Source of the DNA: JAAZFF01 sp964405775
Lineage (GTDB): Bacteria; Verrucomicrobiota; Kiritimatiellia; RFP12; UBA3636
Direction: 5' to 3'
Length of the DNA: 26,434 nucleotides
NCBI GenBank assembly: GCA_964405775.1
Contig: CAYOPG010000026.1
Span: 1 to 26,434 of the forward strand
Position 1 is the first letter of the stretch, and each line of letters opens with the position of its first letter. The position numbers and the translations under genes were made by a program. The notes beneath the pieces were generated by a model. That model searched no databases and was not told where the DNA came from. It saw only the letters and a program-made list of their open reading frames with translations. Positions 1-7,408 of this stretch are shown one piece after another.

Positions 1-869
1 TCGGCGCAGAGACACCCGCGAAGGTCGGTATTATCTACGACTGGGAATCACGTTGGGCTCTGGATGCCGCCAATGGACCTTCTCAGTTCACGAAGGATCA
101 CGATGCCGCAATGCTTGCCCACTACAAACCATTTTGGAAGATGGGAGTGCCTGTGGATTTTCTGAACGGCGACTCCATTCTTGACGGCTACTCGATAGTC
201 ATCGCTCCGCAGCTTTACTTACTCCGAGAAGGTTTCGCGGAAAGAGTGGAGAAATTCGTTGCCACCGGAGGAAAATTCGTGGCGACATACCTGACCGGAA
301 TCGCGAACGAAACGGATCTCGTATTCACCGGCGGCTTACCCGGGCCACTGCGCGAAGTGCTGGGAATCCAAGCCGAGGAAATCGACTACCTATACGAAGA
401 CGAACGCAACGCGCTCTCGATCTCCTCAGCCAACGCCCCGCGCGGCTTTGAGGGGACATTCGAACTCGCTAATGTGTGCGACGTAGTGCGCGCAGAAACA
501 GCTGAGGTGATCGGAGTCTATGAACGCGATTTCTACGCTGGCAGCCCCGCTTTGACACGCAACAAATTCGGCGCCGGCGAAGCATGGTACGTTGCCGCGG
601 CGTCTTCCGACGGAGCTCTCCTCGATTCACTGTACAGCGCGCTTGTGGCAGAGTCCGGACTCCGCCACGCGTTGCCCGGGTGCAAGTTGCCGGAGGGCGT
701 TACGGCGCAAATAAGACGCAACGCAGAGAGCGAATACATATTTCTGCTCAACTTCAACAACGCGGAAGTCGAGCTGGAGCTTCCAGAGCCTCGTATAGAG
801 ATTATATCCGGTCACAAAATAGAAGGTACTTTCCGCCTTCCGGCATACGGCGCCCTGGTGCTTAAGTGA
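1..869 (+). CDS. GH42 beta-galactosidase, C-terminal part (5' truncated by window edge)
   Basis: The reading frame is open from the window edge (first full codon at position 3) to the TAA/TGA-type stop at 869, so only the last ~289 residues are present. The visible part matches the middle 'trimerisation' Rossmann-like domain of GH42 beta-galactosidases: it starts KVGIIYDWESRWALDA, continues with YKPFWKMGVPVDFL, then IVIAPQLYLL and FVATGGKFVATYLTG. A small C-terminal beta-sandwich follows, ending in LPAYGALVLK. GH42 enzymes hydrolyse terminal beta-D-galactosides; their catalytic TIM barrel and both catalytic Glu residues would lie upstream of this window. The first in-frame ATG (111) is inside the domain and is not the start. 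The 3' end faces the convergent HAD gene 18 nt away. The family is fairly sure; substrate specificity cannot be read from this part. Confidence 0.85.
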   Translation, partial: GAETPAKVGIIYDWESRWALDAANGPSQFTKDHDAAMLAHYKPFWKMGVPVDFLNGDSILDGYSIVIAPQLYLLREGFAERVEKFVATGGKFVATYLTGIANETDLVFTGGLPGPLREVLGIQAEEIDYLYEDERNALSISSANAPRGFEGTFELANVCDVVRAETAEVIGVYERDFYAGSPALTRNKFGAGEAWYVAAASSDGALLDSLYSALVAESGLRHALPGCKLPEGVTAQIRRNAESEYIFLLNFNNAEVELELPEPRIEIISGHKIEGTFRLPAYGALVLK

Positions 870-887
870 ATTGTGAGGATACAGCGG

Positions 888-1766
888 CTACATGGTGTCA
901 GGCAGTGACTTCTCGAACTTCTCCACCAGACTGTTTTCAAGTTCTCCGGCATATTCGCCGGCAAAGAATTTGTCCATTATTTCCTCTTTGAACAAACGCC
1001 ACGATTCGACCTCGTGGCCCGGCATGACGGGATAGAACGGGATTCCGGTTGCACGCGCGGCGGCAAGGTCGCCGAGGGCGTCGCCAATTAAAAGGGATCT
1101 TCCACGCTCGTACTTGCTCCCTGCCGCCATGCGGATATGTTCCGCTTTTGTCCCGAGCTCCTGCCCTGCTATCGCGCGAGTCAGGTGGTTGATTCCGTGT
1201 TGGTGCCATTCGCGGACAAGCGCCTCTGAAGGAGTTTGCGAAACAACGACGATGTCGGCCAATTTCGAGATTGCCTCAAGCGTTTGCACAGCGTGTTCGA
1301 ACGGGGGCACCGCCTTCATGTTGTGTTCGATATCTTCATTGACGGCAAGGCTCCACGCGAGCACATCCGCTAGTTGCTTACTGCCGGTGCGTTCCACCTC
1401 TGACTTCAGCGAGGCATTCCCGAGAGGGAGTCCGGAGTTGCAATACGCGCGGAGATCGTCCATCGGAGGCATACTGACACCGGACTCTGCCACGCCGGGA
1501 CGCGATGGCAGCATCTCGAACGTCTTTAAAAGCGACGGAAACCTGTTGGTGCCGCGGAAACGCGAATTGAGGTTAATGAATTCGGCGACCTCGCGCAATT
1601 GCTTTTCTATCTTCTCGAACCCCCAATGCTTTACAATAAGCGGATGGAAGTGGTGGCATTGCTTGACGGTCATTGTGTCGAAGACGCAACCATCTGAGTC
1701 AACGCCTACAAAGAAATCGAAATTAGGGCGAAGGGAAATCAAGTCTTGTTTTGTCGAGTGTTGCAT
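888..1766 (-). CDS. HAD-superfamily phosphatase
   Basis: A 292-residue HAD-type hydrolase, probably a phosphatase. Motif I is FFVGVDSDGCVFDTM (DxDGxxxD, Asp nucleophile plus general acid). Motif II is in IVVVSQTPSEALV. A motif III Lys is likely in ELGTKAEHIRMAA. Motif IV is GRSLLIGDALGDLAAARATG (GDxxxD, Mg2+ ligands). A large helical cap lies between motifs I and II, as in the beta-phosphoglucomutase/phosphoglycolate phosphatase branch, but the substrate is not recognisable. The frame extends 12 residues further to a GTG at 1802. The ATG at 1766 is preferred because a -10-like GATAAT sits 6 nt upstream of it, which would exclude the longer start. Neither start has a Shine-Dalgarno. The gene is transcribed away from icd. 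A 278-aa antisense frame over it is a shadow. Confidence 0.8.
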   Translation of the reverse strand: MQHSTKQDLISLRPNFDFFVGVDSDGCVFDTMTVKQCHHFHPLIVKHWGFEKIEKQLREVAEFINLNSRFRGTNRFPSLLKTFEMLPSRPGVAESGVSMPPMDDLRAYCNSGLPLGNASLKSEVERTGSKQLADVLAWSLAVNEDIEHNMKAVPPFEHAVQTLEAISKLADIVVVSQTPSEALVREWHQHGINHLTRAIAGQELGTKAEHIRMAAGSKYERGRSLLIGDALGDLAAARATGIPFYPVMPGHEVESWRLFKEEIMDKFFAGEYAGELENSLVEKFEKSLPDTM

Positions 1767-1772
1767 GCGGGC

Positions 1773-1778
1773 ATTATC
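1773..1778 (-). promoter_or_regulatory. Possible -10 box of the HAD gene, 6 nt before the ATG
   Basis: On the minus strand GATAAT is followed by 6 nt and then ATG (1766). A -35 element at 17 nt (TGGATT) is weak. If used, transcription would begin at or next to the start codon, giving a leaderless mRNA. The geometry resembles that before thiL and the lipoprotein gene. Confidence 0.35.
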
Positions 1779-1893
1779 GCACAGGCATAAGCTGAAATCC
1801 ACTGTTTTATCAACCGTTGCGGCGACTCGGCTCCAACTTTATCACCCGTCGTTAGCTCCATTCTACCGACGACATTACTGCACACTCCGAATG

Positions 1894-1905
1894 CTCCAAT
1901 TGGAG
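1894..1905. promoter_or_regulatory. 12-bp perfect palindrome upstream of icd promoter
   Basis: CTCCAATTGGAG is a perfect inverted repeat whose end lies 12 nt upstream of the TTGACA -35 box of icd. Another CTCCAA half-site occurs at about 1831. The position suits an activator or repressor site. No regulator can be named from it. Confidence 0.35.
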
Positions 1906-1917
1906 ACCCCTTTGCTG

Positions 1918-1946
1918 TTGACAAACCGCCCGGAAAAAACCAAACT
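1918..1946 (+). promoter_or_regulatory. Candidate icd promoter
   Basis: A perfect -35 TTGACA (1918-1923) is followed by a 17-nt spacer and a weak -10, CAAACT (1941-1946). This predicts a leader of roughly 43 nt. The leader contains an SD, AGGAG at 1981-1985, 11 nt before the icd ATG. Confidence 0.45.
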
Positions 1947-1996
1947 GTAGGGCTTCAATTCAGTTTCAAAGCAGAACAACAGGAGAGACAAGACAA

Positions 1997-3268
1997 ATGA
2001 CAGCTTATGACAAGATAACCGTGCCTCGTGAGGGTTCCGCGATAACCATGGGAGCGAACTGCACACTGCAGGTTCCCGACAATCCCATCATTCCGTTTAT
2101 CGAAGGTGACGGTACCGGCCCCGACATTACGCGCGCGGCGATGGTAGTCTGGAACGCCGCAGTAGAGAAGGCCTATGGAGGCAAACGCAAGGTGTCCTGG
2201 ATGGAAGTATACGCCGGAGAGAAGGCGAACGAAGTCTACGGGGCAGGCACATGGCTGCCTGCTGAAACGCTCACGGCGTTGCGCGAAAACCTCGTCAGCA
2301 TAAAGGGACCTCTAACAACGCCAATCGGCGGAGGCATTCGCTCGCTCAACGTAGCGCTGCGTCAGGAGCTTGATCTGTACGTATGTCTGCGCCCAGTCCG
2401 TTGGTTCAAAGGCGTGCCCTCCCCCGTCAAGCGTCCGGAACTCACCGACATGGTCATCTTCCGCGAAAATACCGAAGACATTTACGCAGGCATCGAATGG
2501 ATCTCCGGCTCTCCCGAGGCTAAGAAGGTGATAGATTTTCTTCGTACCGAAATGGGTGTAAAGAAAATCCGCTTTCCCGAGACTTCGTCTATTGGAATCA
2601 AGCCGATCTCCAGCGAGGGTACCGAGCGTCTAGTGCGTGCAGCCATAAAATACGCGATAGACAACGACCTACCGAGTGTCACGCTGGTTCATAAAGGAAA
2701 CATCATGAAATTCACCGAGGGTGGATTCCGCGATTGGGGCTACGATCTCGCAAAACGTGAGTTCGGAGCGTCAGTAATCGACGAAGGACCTTGGTGCAAG
2801 CTCAAAAACCCGAAGACCGGGCGAGAGATCATCATCAAGGACAGCATTTGCGATGCGTTCCTGCAGCAGATTCTCACACGCCCTGCCGAGTACAGCGTAG
2901 TCGCAACGCCAAACCTCAACGGAGATTATGTATCTGACGCGCTCGCGGCTTGCGTGGGCGGCATAGGCATAGCCCCCGGCGGCAACATCAACTATGTGAC
3001 TGGTGCCGCAGTATTCGAGGCTACGCACGGCACCGCGCCTAAATACGCCGGACTGGACAAAGTCAACCCCGGCTCTCTGATACTCTCCGGCGAAATGATG
3101 TTCCGCTATCTCGGGTGGACCGAGGCTGCCGATCTCATTATCAAGGCCATGGACGATGTGATTGCATCGAAGCGGGTCACTTACGATTTCGCTCGCCTTA
3201 TGGACGATGCTACAGAGCTTAAGTGTTCCGAATTCGGCGAGGCGCTCGCCGCCGCGATTCGCGGCTGA
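1997..3268 (+). CDS. icd: NADP-dependent isocitrate dehydrogenase
   Basis: A full-length (423 aa) prokaryotic isocitrate dehydrogenase. It oxidatively decarboxylates isocitrate to 2-oxoglutarate in the TCA cycle, in the cytoplasm. Very conserved blocks are visible: KGPLTTPIGGGIRSLNVALR, LRPVRWFKGVPSPVKRPEL, MVIFRENTEDIYAGIEW, LVHKGNIMKFTEGGFRDW, NLNGDYVSDALAACVGG and HGTAPKYAGLDKVNPGS. The Lys-Tyr pair in APKYAG is the NADP-specifying signature of the E. coli-type enzyme. Ser116 in GGGIRSLN matches the Ser that AceK phosphorylates in E. coli; no AceK gene is in this window. The ATG start is supported by an SD (AGGAG, 1981-1985), and the N-terminus has the expected length. A YfcE-like gene follows 17 nt after the stop, probably co-transcribed. 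Confidence 0.97.
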   Translation: MTAYDKITVPREGSAITMGANCTLQVPDNPIIPFIEGDGTGPDITRAAMVVWNAAVEKAYGGKRKVSWMEVYAGEKANEVYGAGTWLPAETLTALRENLVSIKGPLTTPIGGGIRSLNVALRQELDLYVCLRPVRWFKGVPSPVKRPELTDMVIFRENTEDIYAGIEWISGSPEAKKVIDFLRTEMGVKKIRFPETSSIGIKPISSEGTERLVRAAIKYAIDNDLPSVTLVHKGNIMKFTEGGFRDWGYDLAKREFGASVIDEGPWCKLKNPKTGREIIIKDSICDAFLQQILTRPAEYSVVATPNLNGDYVSDALAACVGGIGIAPGGNINYVTGAAVFEATHGTAPKYAGLDKVNPGSLILSGEMMFRYLGWTEAADLIIKAMDDVIASKRVTYDFARLMDDATELKCSEFGEALAAAIRG

Positions 3269-3285
3269 GAAGAGAAGAACGGACG

Positions 3286-3846
3286 ATGAAGATCCTGTTT
3301 TTCTCGGACACGCATGGTTCTTGCGATGCCCTTGAGCGGATTATGGAGCTCGACGCCGAGCTTAAACCCGACTTGCTCGCGTTTCTCGGCGATGCGCTCT
3401 ACCACGGACCACGCAATGAAATCAGCGCGGACTACAATCCTCGCGGTGCGGCGAAACTTTTCAACGACATCAAAGACAAGCTGGTCGCGGTTCGTGGGAA
3501 TTGCGACAGCGAGGTAGACCAAGTGATGCTCGAATTCCCGCTCATGGAAAGTTACACGACCATAATCGACGGATGGCAGCGCTTTTTTCTCACTCACGGC
3601 CACATCTGGGGAGAACAGCAAGTTCCACCCCTTCCGTCCGGAACCATATTTGCCAGCGGACACACCCACGTGGCTCGCATAGCCAGAGGGGAAAACGGGA
3701 TAGTATTCCTCAACCCCGGATCTACAACCCGTCCGAAATACGGCGCGCCACCCTCGTATGGGCTATACGATGGACGCCGCCTGTCTGTGCTGGAGCTGTT
3801 TACCTCGAAAGAGATGCTCTCGCTCAACCTAGGCGCGGCTGATTAG
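3286..3846 (+). CDS. YfcE/MJ0936-type metallophosphodiesterase
   Basis: A 186-residue calcineurin-like phosphoesterase with all metal-binding motifs in order: FFSDTHGSCDALERI (DxH), LAFLGDALYHGP (GD), AVRGNCDSEVDQ (GNxD), FFLTHGHIWG (H) and FASGHTHVARI (GHxH). It ends with the NPGSTTRPKYG segment typical of the YfcE family. E. coli YfcE hydrolyses phosphodiester model substrates; the natural substrate is unknown. The start chosen is the ATG at 3286 (MKILFFSDTHG), because the motif-I strand begins at once. The upstream GTG/ATG-like extension overlaps the end of icd and does not resemble the family. The gene lies 17 nt after icd and is convergent with infC. Confidence 0.9.
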   Translation: MKILFFSDTHGSCDALERIMELDAELKPDLLAFLGDALYHGPRNEISADYNPRGAAKLFNDIKDKLVAVRGNCDSEVDQVMLEFPLMESYTTIIDGWQRFFLTHGHIWGEQQVPPLPSGTIFASGHTHVARIARGENGIVFLNPGSTTRPKYGAPPSYGLYDGRRLSVLELFTSKEMLSLNLGAAD

Positions 3847-3856
3847 CTTGAGTACC

Positions 3857-3880
3857 CCCGGCGTCGTTAAACCCGCCGGG
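3857..3880. terminator. Hairpin between convergent yfcE-like gene and infC
   Basis: CCCGGCG (3857-3863) and CGCCGGG (3874-3880) form a perfect 7-bp GC-rich stem with a 10-nt loop. It lies in the 53-bp gap between two convergent genes. There is no long T-run on either side, so it may be a bidirectional or Rho-assisted terminator or an mRNA 3' end stabiliser. Confidence 0.45.
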
Positions 3881-3899
3881 AGCCGTCAGTCAAGTTGAG

Positions 3900-4478
3900 C
3901 TATTTAGTCGACTGTTTCGTTGGTTTGGGTCCTAGCATACCGGTTATGCTGCGCCCCATAAGCAGGGGTTCCTGTTCGACGATCGCGACATCCGCAACGT
4001 CCTTGCACACACGTGCGATTACCTCTTCCCCCAGTTCCTTGTGCGCGTTTTCGCGTCCTCTGAATTGAAGGGTCAATTTTATTTTGTTGCCGTCGGCCAG
4101 GAAAGAACGAATGTTCCTAATCTTCAACTGGTAGTCGTTTTCGTCCACATTGGCGTGGAACTTCACTTCTTTTGTGACTACCTTGGATTGATTTTTTCTG
4201 GCCTGTTTCTTCTTCTGCCCCTCTTCGTATTTGAACTTGCCGAAATCCATGATTCGGCATACGGGGGGATTGGCGTTGGGGGTGATTTCCACGAGATCAA
4301 GCCCGTGATGCTCCGCCAGCCTCAATGCTTCGCTGAGCGTCATAACCCCTGCCTGGCTGCCGTCGGGGTTGATGCATCTAACTTCCGACGCGCGTATTTG
4401 CTGATTGAGTCTGGTAAACGAACCTTTGGTTGCAGTTTTGCCGCGTTGATTCGTTGATCTGCTATCTTCTTGACTGAT
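3900..4478 (-). CDS. infC: Translation initiation factor IF-3 (non-canonical ATC start)
   Basis: IF-3 binds the 30S subunit, keeps it apart from 50S and proofreads start codons. The first ATG (4343, MTLSEALRLAEHHGLDLVEI) is inside the N-terminal domain. The same frame upstream encodes FTRLNQQIRASEVRCINPDG, the conserved IF-3 N-terminus, so the ATG start would remove ~45 residues. No ATG, GTG or TTG exists in that upstream stretch. An AAGGAGG SD (4484-4490) is followed by two ATC codons. The one at 4478-4476 has a 5-nt spacer; the one at 4481-4479 has only 2 nt. The chosen start gives 192 aa, about the family length. The C-terminal domain (KEVKFHANVDENDYQLKIRN, LTLQFRGRENAHKELG) is complete. 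The gene follows thrS by 52 nt. An AUC start suggests IF-3 autoregulation by start-codon discrimination, as known for E. coli AUU. Confidence 0.93.
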   Translation of the reverse strand: MSQEDSRSTNQRGKTATKGSFTRLNQQIRASEVRCINPDGSQAGVMTLSEALRLAEHHGLDLVEITPNANPPVCRIMDFGKFKYEEGQKKKQARKNQSKVVTKEVKFHANVDENDYQLKIRNIRSFLADGNKIKLTLQFRGRENAHKELGEEVIARVCKDVADVAIVEQEPLLMGRSITGMLGPKPTKQSTK

Positions 4479-4483
4479 GATTG

Positions 4484-4490
4484 CCTCCTT
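4484..4490 (-). promoter_or_regulatory. Strong Shine-Dalgarno of infC deciding the start
   Basis: On the minus strand AAGGAGG lies 5 nt before ATC (4478-4476). It is the strongest SD seen in the minus-strand cluster. It places initiation at an ATC codon and not at the ATG 135 nt downstream. Confidence 0.75.
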
Positions 4491-4530
4491 TTGGTTTCTA
4501 TTATTTTTTTACTAGGAAAACCGCCTACGG

Positions 4531-6243
4531 CTACTCCTTCAGCGATTCCCTGAACATCTCTATGAACGCGGAGACTTCCATCGCCCCCTTGTCCCCCTCG
4601 CCCCTTGTGCGCACGGACACAGTGCCGGTCTCGGCCTCGCGTTTTCCTATGACTAGCATATACGGAATCTTGTCACCCTGAGCACGGCGGATCTTAGCGC
4701 CAAGCTTGTCTGCATGAGAATCGACGCCTACGCGCACGTCATCACCGCGCAACTGCGCCGCGAGCTTCTCCGCTGCCGGCAGTTGCTCATCCGTTATTGG
4801 TATTACGCGCACCTGTTCAGGCGCGAGCCACGCCGGGAACGCCCCCGCGTAGTGCTCCACCAGAATTCCGAAGAAACGCTCAATGGATCCGAGCAATGCA
4901 CGGTGCACCATGTATGGGCGGTGTTGAAGGCCGTCCGCCCCGATGTATGAGATATCAAAACGCTCCGGTTCGTTAAAATCGAACTGGATCGTGCCAAGCT
5001 GCCACTCGCGCCCGATTGCATCCTTGATCTTGAGGTCAATCTTGGGGCCGTAGAAAGCGCCGCCGCCTTCGTCAACCTGATAAGGAATGCCCTCGGCTTT
5101 GAGCGCCGACTCGAGAGACTCCGTCGCCTGATCCCAGCGGCTCTGTTCGCCCACTGCCTTCTCCGGCCGTGTGGAGAGGTACGCTGCTATGTCCTTAAAG
5201 CCGAAACGGCGCAGAATCCGCAGAGCGAATTCCACGGTGTACTTTACCTCCTCGACGATTGTCTCCGGAGTGCAGAAGATGTGAGCATCGTCCTGAGTAA
5301 AGCCGCGCACGCGAAGAAGCCCGTGCAGCACACCGCTTTTCTCGTAGCGGTACACAGTGCCAAGCTCTGCCCACCGCAGCGGCAGGTCGCGGTATGAACG
5401 CATCTGGCTCTTGTAGATCTCGATGTGGAACGGACAGTTCATCGGCTTGACAAAGTAGTCCTGCCCATCAATGTCCATAGGCGAATACATGTTCTCTTTG
5501 TAGAAGCCGAGGTGACCCGAGGTTTCCCAGAGCGTAGAGCGGCCGATGTGCGGAGTAAAGACCATTTCGTAACCGGCTCTGAAATGCTCCCGGCGCCAGT
5601 AGTCCTCGATTGCGATACGGACTCGCGCCCCTTTCGTATGCCACAGCACAAGACCTGGCCCGACGGCATCCGACATGCTGAAGAGTCCGAGCTCTGGACC
5701 GAGACGCCTGTGGTCGCGCTTCTTGGCCTCTTCGATGCGCTCAACTATGGCATCGATTTCCTCCTGAGACTCCGCCACGATTCCGTAGAGGCGCTGCAGC
5801 ATGACGTTATTCTCGTCGCCCCTGAAATACGACCCGGCTATCGAGGTTATCTTGAACGCCTTCAATTCACCAGTTGTGGCAAGGTGCGGACCCCGACACA
5901 AATCCGTGAATGCGCCGCTGCGGTAGAAGGAGACGGCCTCACCTTCCGGGATGTCCGTCAGCCGTTCAAGCTTGTACGTCTGGCCAGCTTTCTTTAGCAT
6001 CGCCTCGGCATCGGCCCGCTCCATCTCGAAACGTTCAAAGGGATGGTTGGCCTTGGCTATATCGAGCATCTTCGCTTCGATCGCGGCGAAATCGTCTGGC
6101 ACCAGCCGGTGCGGCATGTCAAAATCATAATAGAAACCATCATCGGTCGCAGGCCCTATGTCCAACTTGACGTCTGGGAAAAGTTCGCAAACCGCCGCCG
6201 CCATTATATGCGCCGCACTATGGCGCATTGTATTAACATTCAA
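4531..6243 (-). CDS. thrS: Threonyl-tRNA synthetase lacking the TGS domain
   Basis: Class II synthetase that charges tRNA-Thr. The N2 editing domain is present at once: MRHSAAHIMAAAV (HxxxH) and later DLCRGPHL with FKITSIAGSYFRGD. The catalytic core carries the Zn2+ Cys in KPMNCPFHIEIY, the motif-2 loop in VYRYEKSGVLHGLLRVRGFT and a motif-3 segment HRALLGSIERFFGILVEHYAG. The anticodon-binding domain follows (VRVIPITDEQL to the end). The ~60-residue N-terminal TGS domain of E. coli ThrRS is missing. The start is uncertain. TTG at 6243 has AAAGG 8 nt upstream and gives 570 aa. ATG at 6228 (MRHSAAH) has no SD. GTG at 6312 would add 23 residues unlike TGS, but sits 7 nt after a promoter-like element. 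The gene is followed by infC, the ancestral gene order. Confidence 0.92.
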   Translation of the reverse strand: MNVNTMRHSAAHIMAAAVCELFPDVKLDIGPATDDGFYYDFDMPHRLVPDDFAAIEAKMLDIAKANHPFERFEMERADAEAMLKKAGQTYKLERLTDIPEGEAVSFYRSGAFTDLCRGPHLATTGELKAFKITSIAGSYFRGDENNVMLQRLYGIVAESQEEIDAIVERIEEAKKRDHRRLGPELGLFSMSDAVGPGLVLWHTKGARVRIAIEDYWRREHFRAGYEMVFTPHIGRSTLWETSGHLGFYKENMYSPMDIDGQDYFVKPMNCPFHIEIYKSQMRSYRDLPLRWAELGTVYRYEKSGVLHGLLRVRGFTQDDAHIFCTPETIVEEVKYTVEFALRILRRFGFKDIAAYLSTRPEKAVGEQSRWDQATESLESALKAEGIPYQVDEGGGAFYGPKIDLKIKDAIGREWQLGTIQFDFNEPERFDISYIGADGLQHRPYMVHRALLGSIERFFGILVEHYAGAFPAWLAPEQVRVIPITDEQLPAAEKLAAQLRGDDVRVGVDSHADKLGAKIRRAQGDKIPYMLVIGKREAETGTVSVRTRGEGDKGAMEVSAFIEMFRESLKE

Positions 6244-6319
6244 TTTTAGTTGCCTTTCTGCAGAAACGACCGGCCATCTCCCCAACAACGGGAGACATGC
6301 AGTTCGCCCCACTTGGCAT

Positions 6320-6349
6320 ATTGAAACATTATCAAGCCCTGCAAGTCAA
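6320..6349 (-). promoter_or_regulatory. Possible thrS promoter
   Basis: On the minus strand TTGACT (6344-6349), an 18-nt spacer and TTCAAT (6320-6325) end 7 nt before a GTG at 6312. A competing -10, GATAAT, lies at 6328-6333 with a poor -35. If the second is used, transcription starts ~78 nt before the TTG start, leaving room for a leader. The region 6244-6459 has no gene that I can support. Confidence 0.3.
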
Positions 6350-6459
6350 ACCAAAATCAGCATTTGGAAAAGAGAATTTTGCCATAATCTGGCTCCGTGC
6401 AAAAGCCACTCGCGGCAAGTAAAGGCGATATTACACCGCGAGCAAGCGAACCGCCGCGG

Positions 6460-7407
6460 CTAATCCGATAGCTTCACCGTCATCGCCGATCCATCCTCCT
6501 TAGTAGTATTGCTGGAAGGGCTGTATACGTGAGTAGAAATCTCATTCTTGTCCGTGTCGATTGTCAGTAGGCGTACGGGGTTGTTTTTGCCATCGTGGTA
6601 GCACTGCAGGAACTGGTGGATAAGGTTGCCATGATCGCCCTTGTCGACGCGGTATCCATGGCCACCGGTGTGTCCGCTGAAGACCATGCACACGTTCGCG
6701 TATGGCTTCATTGCCTGTTCGAACACATACTGCGGACTCTTGTCTCCATATCCTCCGTTATCCTGCTGGATACTGGAGTTGGCGAGCAAGTGTGCATGCG
6801 TGAGGAAGATAATTTTGCTGTGCGGATATTTCTCGGCAATTGATTTCGCCCACTCCACTGCGGCTGGTCTCGCCCAAAGCTCGAGCTGGACAACGAGCCA
6901 ATCTTCTCCTCCAGCGCTGAACTTGTGCACGGAGTTGTCGATCTTGCCAGACTCAAACGTCTCAACCAGCGCGGTAAAGCGGTTTGTCGGGAAATGCCTG
7001 TTGAAACGCTCGGTGTTGCGCAAGTTAAGGTTCACATTGCCAGGGGCTGCGCTACCGCCGTCAACTCTTACCGCCGCTGTGTCGTGATTGCCCAGCGCAA
7101 TTGCGTGGGGGATGCCGGCTCTGTCTAGAACTTCGTATGCGCGTGATTGATCAACGTACTGAGTCTCGTCGTTGAAGTTCATCAGGTCGCCGACCTGAAG
7201 AACCATCTTAAGGTTCAAGTTCGTGCTGTTTGCGACTAGCCACTCCAACCTGTCGCGCATTCGCGAATCATGCGCCTCCAGCTGCGCGTCAGGTATGACT
7301 GCAATTGTAAACACCTCGCCGTATGCGACACTGGCGGACAAGCAGGCGCATGCCGTCACAGCAAAAGCCAAGGTTTTAAACATAGTAACGGCGCGCTTCG
7401 TAGTCAT
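6460..7407 (-). CDS. Secreted calcineurin-like metallophosphoesterase
   Basis: A ~315-aa protein with an N-terminal signal peptide: short basic start, hydrophobic FKTLAFAVTACACLSASVA, likely cleavage after AYG. It should act outside the cytoplasm. Metallophosphoesterase motifs follow: FTIAVIPDAQ (motif I, with DxQ in place of DxH, as in some secreted members), MVLQVGDLMNF (GD), AIALGNHDTAA (GNHD), IIFLTHAHLL (H) and MVFSGHTGGHGY (GHxxxH). Substrate unknown. The start at 7407 follows the rmlB stop by one nucleotide (TGATATG), which indicates translational coupling. A second ATG at 7383 begins the signal peptide directly and is equally possible. The open frame continues upstream into rmlB but that part is antisense-frame noise. 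A role in envelope or polyphosphate/phosphate-ester turnover is only inference. Confidence 0.85.
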   Translation of the reverse strand: MTTKRAVTMFKTLAFAVTACACLSASVAYGEVFTIAVIPDAQLEAHDSRMRDRLEWLVANSTNLNLKMVLQVGDLMNFNDETQYVDQSRAYEVLDRAGIPHAIALGNHDTAAVRVDGGSAAPGNVNLNLRNTERFNRHFPTNRFTALVETFESGKIDNSVHKFSAGGEDWLVVQLELWARPAAVEWAKSIAEKYPHSKIIFLTHAHLLANSSIQQDNGGYGDKSPQYVFEQAMKPYANVCMVFSGHTGGHGYRVDKGDHGNLIHQFLQCYHDGKNNPVRLLTIDTDKNEISTHVYSPSSNTTKEDGSAMTVKLSD

Positions 7408-7408
7408 A

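Noticed and set aside
1114..1950. 278-codon plus-strand open frame antisense to the HAD gene
   Set aside because: It mirrors the codon pattern of the HAD gene on the other strand, has no SD and no recognisable domain, and runs on into the icd promoter region.
4041..4457. 138-codon plus-strand frame across infC
   Set aside because: Shadow of the infC coding sequence; infC is certain on the minus strand and includes the region up to 4478.
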